From assembly GCF_026625645.1 (NCBI RefSeq), contig NZ_CP113056.1, positions 3,571,001-3,635,000 of the forward strand: a stretch of DNA of 64,000 bases, given 5' to 3'. Shown here in pieces: positions 1 through 8,078 of this stretch (position 1 is the first letter of the stretch; each line of letters opens with the position of its first letter). Below the pieces are notes generated by a model. It was not told the origin of the DNA and did not search any database. It worked only from the letters and a program-made list of their open reading frames with translations. The stretch is from Ancylobacter sp. SL191 (GTDB lineage Bacteria > Pseudomonadota > Alphaproteobacteria > Rhizobiales > Xanthobacteraceae). The translations under genes were made by a program, and so were the position numbers.

Positions 1-46
1 CCGCGAAATTGGTGAACCAGCCGAGATGGAGGGGCTTGGGACTCAT
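1..46 (-). CDS. FMN-dependent monooxygenase, luciferase-like (N-terminal fragment)
   Basis: Only the first 15 codons lie in the window. The ATG is the complement of 44-46 and the peptide begins MSPKPLHLGWFTNFA. An N-terminal run of the type LHLG-WFTNF is what I know from the NtaA/SnaA/DszA class of flavin-dependent monooxygenases, which oxidise chelators, sulfonates or sulfones with FMNH2. The gene diverges from the LysR-type gene at 356, so it is a plausible target of that regulator. The rest is off the edge; the family call rests on about 15 residues. Confidence 0.5.
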   Translation of the reverse strand, partial: MSPKPLHLGWFTNFA

Positions 47-355
47 GTGCTGCCTCGCCTGTGTAACGCGCGGGATACCGCCGGGTGATCGATCCGCCGG
101 ATGACGTGCAACGCTAGTGCCGCCCGCGCGGCCGCGACCATCGCGAAAAGCCCAAGCGATGTTTCGCAGCCGGCGTCGCATCTTTGGGCAGCAGGCGGGC
201 TCGCGGGGCAATCGCTGTGCAATCGCTCTTTCCGATCACAGGATGAGCAGCATCGATTTTGCTTGATTATCAGCGACATGGGCGCCGGGCCGTCACGGCG
301 CGCATCTTGCTATTTGCTGTCCACCCTGGGGACGTCGACGCGGAGAGGCCTAGCC
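47..355. promoter_or_regulatory. Divergent intergenic region with possible LysR operator
   Basis: These 309 bases separate the divergent monooxygenase and LysR genes and hold no convincing reading frame. The stretch 241-275 is locally AT-rich in very GC-rich surroundings. It contains ATC-N10-GAT at 252-267, the partly symmetric form often bound by LysR proteins (T-N11-A type). A purine-rich ribosome site (GAGAGG, 341-347) precedes the regulator's ATG. The operator is inferred from symmetry only. Confidence 0.35.
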
Positions 356-1378
356 ATGTCGCATATCAGCCAGATCTACGACATCGACCTGAAGCTGCTG
401 CGCTGCTTCTGCACCATTGTGGAGGAACAGAGCTTCACCGCGGCGCAGGCGGCGCTGAACCTGTCGCAATCGACGCTGAGCGAGAACCTGAAATCGCTGG
501 AGATTCGCCTTGGCGCGCGGCTGTGCCGGCGCGGGCCCAAGGGCTTCAAGCTGTTTCGCGAGGGCGAAGTCGTCTACAAGGCCGCCAAGGAGCTGTTCGC
601 CGCGATCGAGGCCTTCAAGCAGAAGGCGTCGAACATCAACCAGACCACGGCCTATGAGCTGTCCATCGGCATTCAGGACGGCATCGTCGAGAACCCGCAT
701 GCCCGCGTGCATGACGCCATCCGCCGCTTCTCGGAATATTACCCCAATGTCCGCTTCCGCGTTGAGGTGATGCTCGGCTTCCAGCTCGCCGGGCGGGTGG
801 CGGACGGGATGGTGCATGTCGGCATCGGGCTGATGAACGAGCATTACCCGCAGCTCAGCTACGAGCACCTGTTCGACGAGCAGGGCTTCATGTGCTGCAG
901 CGCCCAGCACCCGCTCTTCGCCATTCCCGACGAGGCGCTCACCCTCGCCGACATCGACGCCGCCGCCTATTGCAGCCGGGGCCATCTGGAGCGCTACCAC
1001 CCCGAGCGCACGCGGCGCAGCGATGGCGCGGGTGATATCGGGCACGGCATCCAGTCGCAGCTCGCACTGATCCTGTCCGGGCGGAACATCGGCTATGTGC
1101 TCGACCACATGGCCGAGCCGCTGATCGCCGGCGGCATGCTGCGCGCGCTCCGGCCGGACCTCGTGCGCATCGTCAATCCGGTGACCGCGCTGATGGGCCC
1201 CGCCGCCAGCGACTTCAAGCTGGCGCGGCACTTCGTCGACTGCCTGGTGGATGTCCATATGGAACTCGGCAGCGCCCGCCTGCTGCCGCGCCCGGCCGTG
1301 CTCGATGGAACGCGGCCGGCGAATGACCGGGGCTACACCCCGCCGCCGGGCGCGCGGGCCTCCTCCAGCGCGGCCTGA
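356..1378 (+). CDS. LysR-family transcriptional regulator
   Basis: A 340-residue protein of normal LysR length. Residues about 8-68 form the winged helix-turn-helix (DLKLLRCFCTIVEE, then SFTAAQAALNLSQSTLS, then LEIRLGARL). The rest is the two-lobed effector-binding domain. The frame is open upstream to 101, but I chose the ATG at 356 because a GAGAGG ribosome site sits just before it and the HTH then starts at the usual distance. It diverges from the monooxygenase at the left edge, the standard arrangement for a LysR gene and its target. The 3' end overlaps the oppositely oriented VOC gene by 46 bases. The effector is unknown. Confidence 0.85.
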   Translation: MSHISQIYDIDLKLLRCFCTIVEEQSFTAAQAALNLSQSTLSENLKSLEIRLGARLCRRGPKGFKLFREGEVVYKAAKELFAAIEAFKQKASNINQTTAYELSIGIQDGIVENPHARVHDAIRRFSEYYPNVRFRVEVMLGFQLAGRVADGMVHVGIGLMNEHYPQLSYEHLFDEQGFMCCSAQHPLFAIPDEALTLADIDAAAYCSRGHLERYHPERTRRSDGAGDIGHGIQSQLALILSGRNIGYVLDHMAEPLIAGGMLRALRPDLVRIVNPVTALMGPAASDFKLARHFVDCLVDVHMELGSARLLPRPAVLDGTRPANDRGYTPPPGARASSSAA

Positions 1379-1761
1379 GGCTCGTCCTCCTCATAGAGCT
1401 CCAGCGGCAGGCCGTCAGGATCGGCGAAGAAGGTGAAGCGGCGCCCGGTATAGGGATCGACCCGCACCGGCTCGCACGCCACATCGAGCCCCACCAGCCG
1501 GGCGATCTCGGCGTCGAGATCATCGACCGTGAAGGCCAGATGCCGCAACCCCTGTGCCTCCGGCCGGCTCGGGCGCGGCGGGGCGTCGGGGAAGGAGAAC
1601 AGCTCGATCCGCGCATTGCCCGCATCGAGATCGCATTTCCAGGAGCGCCGCTCGGCCCGGTAGACCTCGTGCAGCACCGGGAAACCCAGAACCTCCGCAT
1701 AGAAGCGGCGCGAGCGCGCATAGTCGGCACCGATGATCGCGATGTGGTGAATGCCCTTCAT
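1333..1761 (-). CDS. gloA2: VOC/glyoxalase-I-like metalloprotein (YaeR/GloA2 type)
   Basis: A 142-residue single-domain vicinal-oxygen-chelate protein. It closely matches what I remember of E. coli YaeR: an N-terminal VHHIAII-like strand (here IHHIAIIGADYARS), then ELFSFP, RPSRPEA, GLRHLAFTVDD, VDPYTGRRFTFF, DPDGLPLELYE. His and Glu residues in these segments are the usual metal ligands. I placed the start at 1761 because the longer upstream frame has no family similarity. The likely role is glyoxalase-like detoxification of reactive carbonyls; the physiological substrate of YaeR proteins is not settled. It diverges from the small gene at 1879 and overlaps the end of the LysR gene tail to tail. 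Confidence 0.8.
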   Translation of the reverse strand: MKGIHHIAIIGADYARSRRFYAEVLGFPVLHEVYRAERRSWKCDLDAGNARIELFSFPDAPPRPSRPEAQGLRHLAFTVDDLDAEIARLVGLDVACEPVRVDPYTGRRFTFFADPDGLPLELYEEDEPQAALEEARAPGGGV

Positions 1762-1878
1762 CCGCCCTGCCCAATCCCCCACGCCCCCCGCGCCCCTCTG
1801 ACGCAGCCGGCGCCGGCACCTTGCACAAGCCCGCCTCTCCCGGCAGATAAGCCTTTCGTAGCAGAGAGGGCGCGGAAA

Positions 1879-2265
1879 ATGGCGGAGAAGCTGACGATCC
1901 ATGGAATGCTCGCCACGGCGAGCCATCTGCCGCGCCTGCCCTTCGACACGCGTGAGCTCGCGACCATCCGTACCGCAACGCCCATCGTCGGGCCCAAGCT
2001 GTCGCCGAAGTTCGAGCCCGAGGCCGGCTATGTCTATCTGGCCTCCCGCCAGCTCCATATGGAGTTCGTGGTGGTGAAGTCGGTGCGCAAGAAAACCATC
2101 TTCGGCTCGCTCAAGCCGCGCTTCACCATCTTCCTCGGCTTTGAGGATGGCGAGGTGTGGGAGCAGGGGCCGGAAGTCACCACGCCCCGCGCCGTCGCCT
2201 ATGTGTTCCAGCGCCTGCAGGCCGCCGACCAGTGGCTGGACAAGGAATATGGCCGCAAGCGGTGA
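1879..2265 (+). CDS. Conserved hypothetical protein, 128 aa
   Basis: I do not recognise a named family. The ATG at 1879 follows a purine-rich site (GAGAGGG, 1864-1870). The product is basic and soluble, with no signal peptide or membrane segment. The second half alternates hydrophobic and charged residues as in a small beta-sheet domain, then ends in a helix with a basic tail (KEYGRKR). It ends three bases before the stop of the convergent SMR gene. The clean start and high-GC third positions support a real gene. Confidence 0.6.
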   Translation: MAEKLTIHGMLATASHLPRLPFDTRELATIRTATPIVGPKLSPKFEPEAGYVYLASRQLHMEFVVVKSVRKKTIFGSLKPRFTIFLGFEDGEVWEQGPEVTTPRAVAYVFQRLQAADQWLDKEYGRKR

Positions 2266-2268
2266 GGC

Positions 2269-2586
2269 TCAGCCGGCCTGAAGCCGCAGCCCGATGATGC
2301 CGGCGACGATGGCGGCGACGCAAAGCAGCTTCATCGGCGTCAGCGCCTCGCCGAACAGCAGCGCGCCCAGGAACACCGTCCCCACCGAGCCGACCGCCGT
2401 CCAGGCGGGATAGGCCACGCTCACCGGCAGCGTCTTCATCGCGGCGGTAAGGAATAGCAGGCTGGCAATACCGGCCGCGACGGTGAACACGCTCCAGCCG
2501 ACGCGGGAAAACCCGTCGGCATATTTCATCGTCACCGCGAACAGCATCTCGAACAACGACGCGACGACGAGATAAACCCAGGCCAT
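2269..2586 (-). CDS. Small multidrug resistance (SMR) transporter, Gdx/SugE-like
   Basis: A 105-residue protein with four membrane helices, the fixed size of the SMR family. The essential membrane glutamate is at residue 13 (ASLFEMLFAV). AYPAWTAVGSVGT in helix 3 and LLFGE in the following loop resemble the Gdx (SugE) guanidinium exporters more than EmrE-type drug exporters. SMR proteins work as dual-topology dimers exchanging substrate for protons. I start at the ATG (2584-2586); a TTG two codons upstream is also open. The 260-base leader contains stable hairpins (separate entry). Guanidinium export is inferred from family resemblance. Confidence 0.75.
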   Translation of the reverse strand: MAWVYLVVASLFEMLFAVTMKYADGFSRVGWSVFTVAAGIASLLFLTAAMKTLPVSVAYPAWTAVGSVGTVFLGALLFGEALTPMKLLCVAAIVAGIIGLRLQAG

Positions 2587-2846
2587 TCTCAATCTCTCAT
2601 GCTGCCGCCCGACAGGGAGCGGATCCGTGCATCGGTGGTAGACGCAGCCACCTGCGTAGCTCCTGGTGTCCGGGTGAAGTTACCCGACAACCGCCGTTTT
2701 CAGCGGCCCATCGAGCCGGTGCCCGACGGGCCGCGCCAACGCTTCCCCGCGCTGGCACGGAAAACATCGCGCGTCCGGCAAAGGCGATGCTGCCGGTGGG
2801 GTCCGCGAAGATTTCGGAAACAGCGAGGAATTGGCCCCGATGAACC
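2587..2846 (-). promoter_or_regulatory. Leader region of the SMR gene with tandem hairpins
   Basis: 260 bases without a credible gene between eutC and the SMR gene. On the transcript strand there is a perfect 6-bp hairpin (ACGCAG-GTGG-CTGCGT, about 2642-2657). The surrounding GGTGG/CCACC can pair alternatively, and GGAGC/GCTCC arms can enclose both. A CCG-CT-CCC-TGTC-GGG-CGG hairpin follows just before the ribosome site. SMR genes of the Gdx type often lie under guanidine riboswitches. I tried to match the guanidine-I, -II and -III consensus by eye and did not find a convincing fit. Confidence 0.3.
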
Positions 2847-3722
2847 TCAGCCGGCGGAAAGGCGCGGCTGCGGTGGCTTGCCGCCAACCAGCAGCAGGTC
2901 GCTCTCGTCCTTGAGGTTCACGCCGGTGAGCTGGCGTGCCATGGCTTGGTCGATGAGCCAGGCGAGCTTGAAGGCGGCGTGGTCATAGGCCAGCCCCTCG
3001 CCGCGCACATTCGAGATGCAGTTGCGCTCGGCATCGGAGCGGCCGACACGCGGCGCGAAGGTGAGATAGAGGCCGAGACTGTCCGGCGAGGAAAGCCCCG
3101 GCCGTTCGCCGATCAGCACCACCACGGCGCGGGCCTTCATCAGCTCGCCCACCTCGTCGCCCAGCGCCACACGGGCCTGCGAGGCGACGGCAATGGGGGC
3201 AAGACGCCAGCCGGCTTCCGCCACCCGCGCCTTGAACGCGGTGAGGAAGGGCACGGCCTGCGCGTGGATGGCGGTGGAGGACAGACCATCCGCCACGACG
3301 ACCGCCAGATCCACCGGGTCACCCGCCCGCTCACGCAACGCCGCGCGGCTGGCGTCGGAGAGCCGCCGGCCGAGATCGGGGCGGCGCAGATACGCATCGC
3401 GTGCCGGGGCGGCGGAGGCAATCTCGATCGTCTCGAAGCCGAGGGCACCAATGGCCTCGGCCGTCGCGGCGGAATCGAAGGGGGTATGCACGGCATCGCG
3501 GGCCTGCGCATGGGCAAGGGCGAAGCGCAGCACCTCGCGCGTCGGCAGCCCCGTGCCGGCCCGCCCGAGCGCGATACGCGCGGGCGTGGTGCCGGCGAGC
3601 TTGCGCCAGACATCCTCGACCACATAGCCCGCCGAGGCCTCCGGGATGGTCGTCTCCGGGCTCACGGCTTCCGGGGCGATGATGTCGGGTTCGGCAGAAT
3701 CCTGCGGGAGCGGGGTCGTCAT
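2847..3722 (-). CDS. eutC: Ethanolamine ammonia-lyase small subunit
   Basis: A 291-residue EutC, the subunit that with EutB forms the adenosylcobalamin-dependent lyase converting ethanolamine to acetaldehyde and ammonia. Family segments visible: ARIALGRAGTGLPTREVLRF, DLAVVVADGLSS (a cobalamin-contacting region), VLIGERPGLSSPDSLG and RNCISNVRGEGL near the C-terminus. The first 30 or so residues are a Pro/Glu-rich tail, also usual for EutC. Its ATG overlaps the eutB stop by four bases (3719-3722), so the two are translationally coupled. No shell proteins, reactivase (EutA) or other eut genes are in the window, so this is the short, non-compartment form. Confidence 0.95.
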   Translation of the reverse strand: MTTPLPQDSAEPDIIAPEAVSPETTIPEASAGYVVEDVWRKLAGTTPARIALGRAGTGLPTREVLRFALAHAQARDAVHTPFDSAATAEAIGALGFETIEIASAAPARDAYLRRPDLGRRLSDASRAALRERAGDPVDLAVVVADGLSSTAIHAQAVPFLTAFKARVAEAGWRLAPIAVASQARVALGDEVGELMKARAVVVLIGERPGLSSPDSLGLYLTFAPRVGRSDAERNCISNVRGEGLAYDHAAFKLAWLIDQAMARQLTGVNLKDESDLLLVGGKPPQPRLSAG

Positions 3723-5107
3723 GCCGCCAGCTCCGGCGCGACGGCGAGCAGCGGATGGTTGCCGCGCTGCGGCTTCAGCCGGCCATCCGGCCCGGTGACA
3801 CCCATGCGCTGGAGCCACGCCTCGAACTCCGGCGCGCGCTTGAGGCCCAGAACCTCGCGCAGATAAAGCTGATCGTGGAACGAGGTGGACTGGTAGTTCA
3901 GCATGACGTCGTCGGAACCGGGAATGCCCATAATGTAGGTCACGCCCGCCGCGCCCAGCAGCGTCATCAGCGTGTCCATGTCGTCCTGGTCCGCCTCGGC
4001 ATGGTTGGTGTAGCAAACGTCGCAGCCGAGCGGCACACCCATCAGCTTGCCGCAGAAATGGTCCTCCAGCCCGGCGCGGATGATCTGCTTGCCGTCATAG
4101 AGATATTCCGGGCCGATGAAGCCGACGACGGTGTTGACCAGAAGCGGGCGGAACGGCCGGCACACCGCATAGGCGCGGGCTTCCAGCGTCTGCTGGTCGA
4201 CGCCGTGATGGGCGTTGGCGGAGAGCGCGGAGCCCTGCCCGGTCTCGAAATACATCACATTGTCGCCGAGCGTGCCGCGCTTCAGCGACAGCGCCGCCTC
4301 ATGGCCTTCCTTGAGCGTGGCAAGGCTGATGCCGAAGGAGGCATTAGCCGCTTCCGTGCCGGCGACGGACTGGAAGACCAGATCCACCGGCACGCCGCGA
4401 TTGATGACGTCGGTCGAGGTCGTCACATGGGTGAGCACACAGGACTGGGTGGGAATCTCGAAACGCTGGATGATCTCGTCCGTCAGCTTCAGCAGATCGC
4501 TGAGCACGGGCAGGCTGTCCGAGGCCGGGTTGATGCCGATGGTGGCGTCGCCGCAGCCATAGAGCAGCCCGTCGAGGATCGAGGCGGTGATGCCGGCGGG
4601 ATCGTCGGTCGGGTGGTTGGGCTGGAGCCGCACCGCCATGGTGCCGGGCAGGCCGATGGTATTTCGGAACCGCGTCACCACCCGGCATTTCTTGGCGACG
4701 ATGATGAGATCCTGATTGCGCATCAGCTTGGAAACCGCCGCCGCCATTTCCGGCGTGATGCCCGGTGCGAGCGCAGCCAGCACCTCGGAGGTCGCCACCG
4801 GCGACAGCAGGAAATCGCGGAAGTCGCCGACCGTCATGTGCGCGATCGGGCGGAAGGCGACGGCGTCATGCGTGTCGATGATGAGACGGGTGACCTCGTC
4901 AATCTCATAGGGCACCAGCGCATGGGTCAGGAAGGTCGCGAGCGGCACCTCCGCGAGGCACATGCGCGCCGCGACATTCTCCTCCGCCGAGCCCGCGGCG
5001 ACGCCGGCGAGCATGTCACCGGAGCGGATCGGGGTCGCCTTCGCCATCAGCTCCCGGAGATCGGCGAAGACATAGGTCTGCGATCCGACGATGTGACGAT
5101 AGGCCAT
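3719..5107 (-). CDS. eutB: Ethanolamine ammonia-lyase large subunit
   Basis: A 462-residue EutB, full family length. It is the TIM-barrel catalytic subunit that binds ethanolamine. Recognisable blocks include ATPIRSGDMLAGVAA near the N-terminus, TRFRNTIGLPGT, RLQPNHPTDDPAGI, the glycine-rich GCGDATIGINPASDS, and TNHAEADQDDMDTLMTLL near the C-terminus. The ATG at 5107 is preceded by GAAGGAG, which fixes the start. It is first in a two-gene eutB-eutC unit that diverges from the esterase at 5278; the 170-base gap must hold both promoters. Confidence 0.96.
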   Translation of the reverse strand: MAYRHIVGSQTYVFADLRELMAKATPIRSGDMLAGVAAGSAEENVAARMCLAEVPLATFLTHALVPYEIDEVTRLIIDTHDAVAFRPIAHMTVGDFRDFLLSPVATSEVLAALAPGITPEMAAAVSKLMRNQDLIIVAKKCRVVTRFRNTIGLPGTMAVRLQPNHPTDDPAGITASILDGLLYGCGDATIGINPASDSLPVLSDLLKLTDEIIQRFEIPTQSCVLTHVTTSTDVINRGVPVDLVFQSVAGTEAANASFGISLATLKEGHEAALSLKRGTLGDNVMYFETGQGSALSANAHHGVDQQTLEARAYAVCRPFRPLLVNTVVGFIGPEYLYDGKQIIRAGLEDHFCGKLMGVPLGCDVCYTNHAEADQDDMDTLMTLLGAAGVTYIMGIPGSDDVMLNYQSTSFHDQLYLREVLGLKRAPEFEAWLQRMGVTGPDGRLKPQRGNHPLLAVAPELAA

Positions 5108-5277
5108 GGCTGCTCCTTCACCGGCGCGCGAGCCCTGCCCAAATGCGCGCCATGGCAAAAACTTACCCCGACGGCGCGGCGACGGGAAGCGCGACTTGTG
5201 TTGGTCGACGACATGCCACGCTGGACGGGCGCGCGCCCACGGGCTAGGAGGCGGGAAAGCGAACGGGGAGACGCGCC

Positions 5278-6021
5278 ATGGCCACCTTCATCCTCATCCA
5301 CGGCTCCTGGCACTGGGGCGGCTGCTTCCAGAAGGTCGCCAACATCCTCGGCGCCGCCGGCCATGCGGTGATCGCGCCCGACCTCGCGAGCCACGGCTTC
5401 GACCCGACGCCGACCGCCGCCGTCACCGACATCACCATCTACGCCGCGCCGGTGCGCGCCGCGCTCGAGGAGATCGAGGGCAAGGCGATCCTGGTCGGCC
5501 ATTCGGTGGGTGGGGCGACCTGCACCTGGCTCGGCGAGGAAATGCCCGAGCGCATCGCGGCGCTGGTCTACCTCACCGGTTTCATGGCACCGGCCGGCAA
5601 GACCGCCCGCGACTTCGTGATGATGCCGGCCTATCTCAAGGATCCCGCCATCGTCGAGACGCAGGGCATGCTGCGCATCGGCAAGGAGGGGCTCGGCCTC
5701 GACCTGACGAAGACCGACCTGATCGCCCGCTCGCTCTATTCGGACTGCTCGGCGCATGACATCGCCCGCGCCCTCCCGAACCTCGTGCGGGTCACGCCAC
5801 ACGCGCCTTTCGTGTACACATCGTCCACCACACTGCACCGCTTCGGCCGCCTTCCGCGGCACTATATCGAGTGCCTTCAGGACCGCGGTTTGCCCCTCGC
5901 CGTGCAGCGCGAGATGCAGGCGGCGGTGCCCGGCGCGCATGTCCACCAGCTCGATACCGGGCATTCCCCGTTCCTCTCCGCGCCCGAGGCGGTGGCGGAT
6001 ATCCTATTGAACATCTGCTGA
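5278..6021 (+). CDS. Alpha/beta-hydrolase (esterase / hydroxynitrile-lyase-like fold)
   Basis: A 247-residue single-domain hydrolase. The N-terminal FILIHGSWHWGGCF supplies the oxyanion region. The nucleophile elbow GHSVGG places the catalytic serine at 76, Asp202 is the likely acid and His229 (DTGHSPF) the base. The pattern is the EstC / salicylate-methylesterase / hydroxynitrile-lyase branch. The ribosome site GGGGAG lies 8 bases before the ATG. It stands alone between divergent eutBC and the ureohydrolase gene, so the neighbours do not reveal the ester. Cytoplasmic, no signal peptide. Confidence 0.85.
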   Translation: MATFILIHGSWHWGGCFQKVANILGAAGHAVIAPDLASHGFDPTPTAAVTDITIYAAPVRAALEEIEGKAILVGHSVGGATCTWLGEEMPERIAALVYLTGFMAPAGKTARDFVMMPAYLKDPAIVETQGMLRIGKEGLGLDLTKTDLIARSLYSDCSAHDIARALPNLVRVTPHAPFVYTSSTTLHRFGRLPRHYIECLQDRGLPLAVQREMQAAVPGAHVHQLDTGHSPFLSAPEAVADILLNIC

Positions 6022-6145
6022 GCCCGCAGCGCCACACGTCGCGGCATCCGGCATGGTCAAGGCGCGTGCCCCCTTTCCCGCTGGCACCGACACCCGCTAG
6101 CCTGACCGGACTTCCAGAAGCCCTAGGGCTCACCAAGAGGCACGA

Positions 6146-7201
6146 ATGTCCGATCAGGAAAAGCTCGCCGCGCTGCGGGCGAAATATGCAGGCGTCGGTG
6201 GCGGCGTGGTCTATGACGAGACCTTCAAGCGCGTCGCCGACATGCAATTCAAGGATGGCGAAAAGCGCGTCTGGCCGTGGGCGGGCGCCGCCACCCTGCT
6301 CGATGCCCCCTATCGCCCCGACGCGCAGGAACTCGCAGATTTCGGCGGGCTGGACATGGCACTCATTGGCGTTCCGATGGACCTCGGCGTGACCAACCGC
6401 GCCGGCGCGCGCCTTGGCCCACGTGCAGTGCGTGCCATTGAGCGCATCGGGCCCTATGAGCACGTTCTGAACATGGTACCGGCCGCCGAGGCCAAGACGG
6501 CGGATATTGGCGACGTCCCGTTCCGCTCGCGCTTTAGTCTTGATTCCTGCCATGAGGACATCGAAGCTTTCTACAAGAAAATTGTCGCGGCGGGCGTCAT
6601 CCCGCTTTCGGTGGGCGGCGACCACTCGATCACCGGCTCGATCCTCAAGGCGGTGGGAGAGACGCGCCCCGTCGGCATGCTGCATATCGATGCCCATTGC
6701 GACACCTCGGGCACCTACGAGGGCGCCAAGTTCCATCATGGCGGCCCCTTCCGCAACGCGGTGCTGGATGGGGTGCTCGATCCGAGCCGCACCATCCAGA
6801 TCGGCATTCGCGGCGGCGCGGAGTTCCTCTGGGAGTTCTCCTATGAGAGCGGCATGACCGTGATCCATGCCGAGGAGGTCACCGGCATGGGCGTTCCGGC
6901 GATCATCGAGAAGGCCAAGCAGGTGCTCGGCACCGGCCCGGTCTATGTGTCCTTCGACGTGGATAGCCTCGACCCCGCCTTCGCGCCCGGCACCGGCACG
7001 CCGGAGATCGGCGGGCTCACCTCGCGCGAGGTGCTGGAAATCCTGCGCGGCCTCAACGGGCTCGACGTGATCGGCGGCGATGTCGTCGAAGTCGCGCCGC
7101 AGTATGATAACACCTCCAACACCGCCCACGCCGCGGCGCAGGTGCTGTTTGAGATCTTCTGCATGTCGGTGACGGCGCTCAAGGCGCGGCGGGGGCCCTG
7201 A
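6146..7201 (+). CDS. Agmatinase-family ureohydrolase (guanidino-compound hydrolase)
   Basis: A 351-residue ureohydrolase that splits urea from a guanidino substrate using a binuclear Mn (or Ni) centre. All metal motifs are present: GGDHS (His160), IDAHCDT (Asp182, His184, Asp186) and SFDVDSLDP (Asp271, Asp273). The N-terminus is about 40 residues longer than in E. coli SpeB. Annotation as agmatinase is conventional, but guanidinobutyrase, guanidinopropionase and the Ni-dependent guanidine hydrolases share these motifs, so the substrate is open. The stop overlaps the start of the nitrilase gene by one base (TGATG), which points to a two-step pathway. Confidence 0.88.
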   Translation: MSDQEKLAALRAKYAGVGGGVVYDETFKRVADMQFKDGEKRVWPWAGAATLLDAPYRPDAQELADFGGLDMALIGVPMDLGVTNRAGARLGPRAVRAIERIGPYEHVLNMVPAAEAKTADIGDVPFRSRFSLDSCHEDIEAFYKKIVAAGVIPLSVGGDHSITGSILKAVGETRPVGMLHIDAHCDTSGTYEGAKFHHGGPFRNAVLDGVLDPSRTIQIGIRGGAEFLWEFSYESGMTVIHAEEVTGMGVPAIIEKAKQVLGTGPVYVSFDVDSLDPAFAPGTGTPEIGGLTSREVLEILRGLNGLDVIGGDVVEVAPQYDNTSNTAHAAAQVLFEIFCMSVTALKARRGP

Positions 7202-8007
7202 TGCGTCTCGCCATGCTGCAGACAGCCGGCGACCGGGAGAACCGTGTCGCCGCGAATCTCGACCGGCTCGCCGATGCCGCCGCGCGCGCGGCGGCCGGCG
7301 GCGCGGATTTGCTGCTCGCGCCCGAGATGTTCCTCACCGGCTACAATATCGGGCGCGCCGCCGCGGAAGGGGTGGCGGAGCCCGCTGACGGCCCCAGCGC
7401 CATGCGTGCGGCGGAGATCGCCCGCACCCATAATATCGCGCTGTGCTACGGCTACCCCGAGCGCGGCGCTGATGGGGCGATCTACAATGCCGCCCTGCTG
7501 ATCGACCGCGACGGTCGTCAGCTACTCAACTTCCGCAAGACGCACCTGTTCGGCGACCTCGACCGGGCGATGTTCGCGGCCGGTCCCGGCACAGCCGAGG
7601 TCGTGGAAGTCGCCGGCCTGAAGGCGGGAATGCTCATCTGCTACGACGTCGAGTTCCCGGAAGCTGTGCGGGCTCTGGCGCTCAACGGCGCCGATCTCGT
7701 TCTGGTGCCGACGGCGAACATGAAGCCCTATGATCCCGTCTCGCTCTATGTCGTGCCCGCGCGGGCCTTCGAGAGCGAGCTCTTCGTCGCCTATGCCAAT
7801 CGCTGCGGCGCGGAAGGGGAGCTGGAGTATATGGGCCTGAGCTGCGTCGGTGACCCGTCGGGCGGCAATCTGGTGCTGGCGGGCGACGGCGAGGAGCTTA
7901 TCTTCGCCGATCTGACACCGGAAGCGCTGGCTCGCGGGCGGGAGTTGAACACCCATATGCGCGACCGTCGGCCGGGCCTCTACGCTTCCCAGCTCGCGGA
8001 CCGCTAA
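7201..8007 (+). CDS. Nitrilase-superfamily amidohydrolase
   Basis: A 268-residue carbon-nitrogen hydrolase with the full catalytic set: Glu42 (LLAPEMFLTGYN), Lys113 (FRKTHLFGDLD) and Cys147 (MLICYDVEFPE). Length and the FGDLDR segment resemble the aliphatic amidase / (R)-amidase branch rather than true nitrilases. Its ATG overlaps the ureohydrolase stop, so it should act on a product or partner substrate of that enzyme, perhaps an omega-amino amide or N-carbamoyl amine (inferred). A strong hairpin terminator follows 24 bases after the stop. Confidence 0.85.
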   Translation: MRLAMLQTAGDRENRVAANLDRLADAAARAAAGGADLLLAPEMFLTGYNIGRAAAEGVAEPADGPSAMRAAEIARTHNIALCYGYPERGADGAIYNAALLIDRDGRQLLNFRKTHLFGDLDRAMFAAGPGTAEVVEVAGLKAGMLICYDVEFPEAVRALALNGADLVLVPTANMKPYDPVSLYVVPARAFESELFVAYANRCGAEGELEYMGLSCVGDPSGGNLVLAGDGEELIFADLTPEALARGRELNTHMRDRRPGLYASQLADR

Positions 8008-8031
8008 GCGAACGATCCGTCAAACGAAAAG

Positions 8032-8056
8032 GGCGCGCCGGGGAGACCGGCGCGCC
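8032..8056. terminator. Bidirectional hairpin terminator
   Basis: A perfect 10-bp stem (GGCGCGCCGG, 8032-8041, with 8047-8056) and a five-base loop lie between the convergent nitrilase and MFS genes. On the plus strand it is followed by a T-rich run (TTGTTCTTGTT). On the minus strand CTTTT follows. It can serve both genes. Confidence 0.75.
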
Positions 8057-8078
8057 GTTGTTCTTGTTGCGTCTCGCG

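Noticed and set aside
3755..5371. 538-codon plus-strand frame opposite eutB
   Set aside because: It is antisense to an unmistakable EutB and has no family features.
6082..6099. Possible sigma-54 promoter (TGGCACCGACACCCGCT) before the ureohydrolase
   Set aside because: GG and GC are 11 bases apart, not the required 10, and the -12 half is a poor match.
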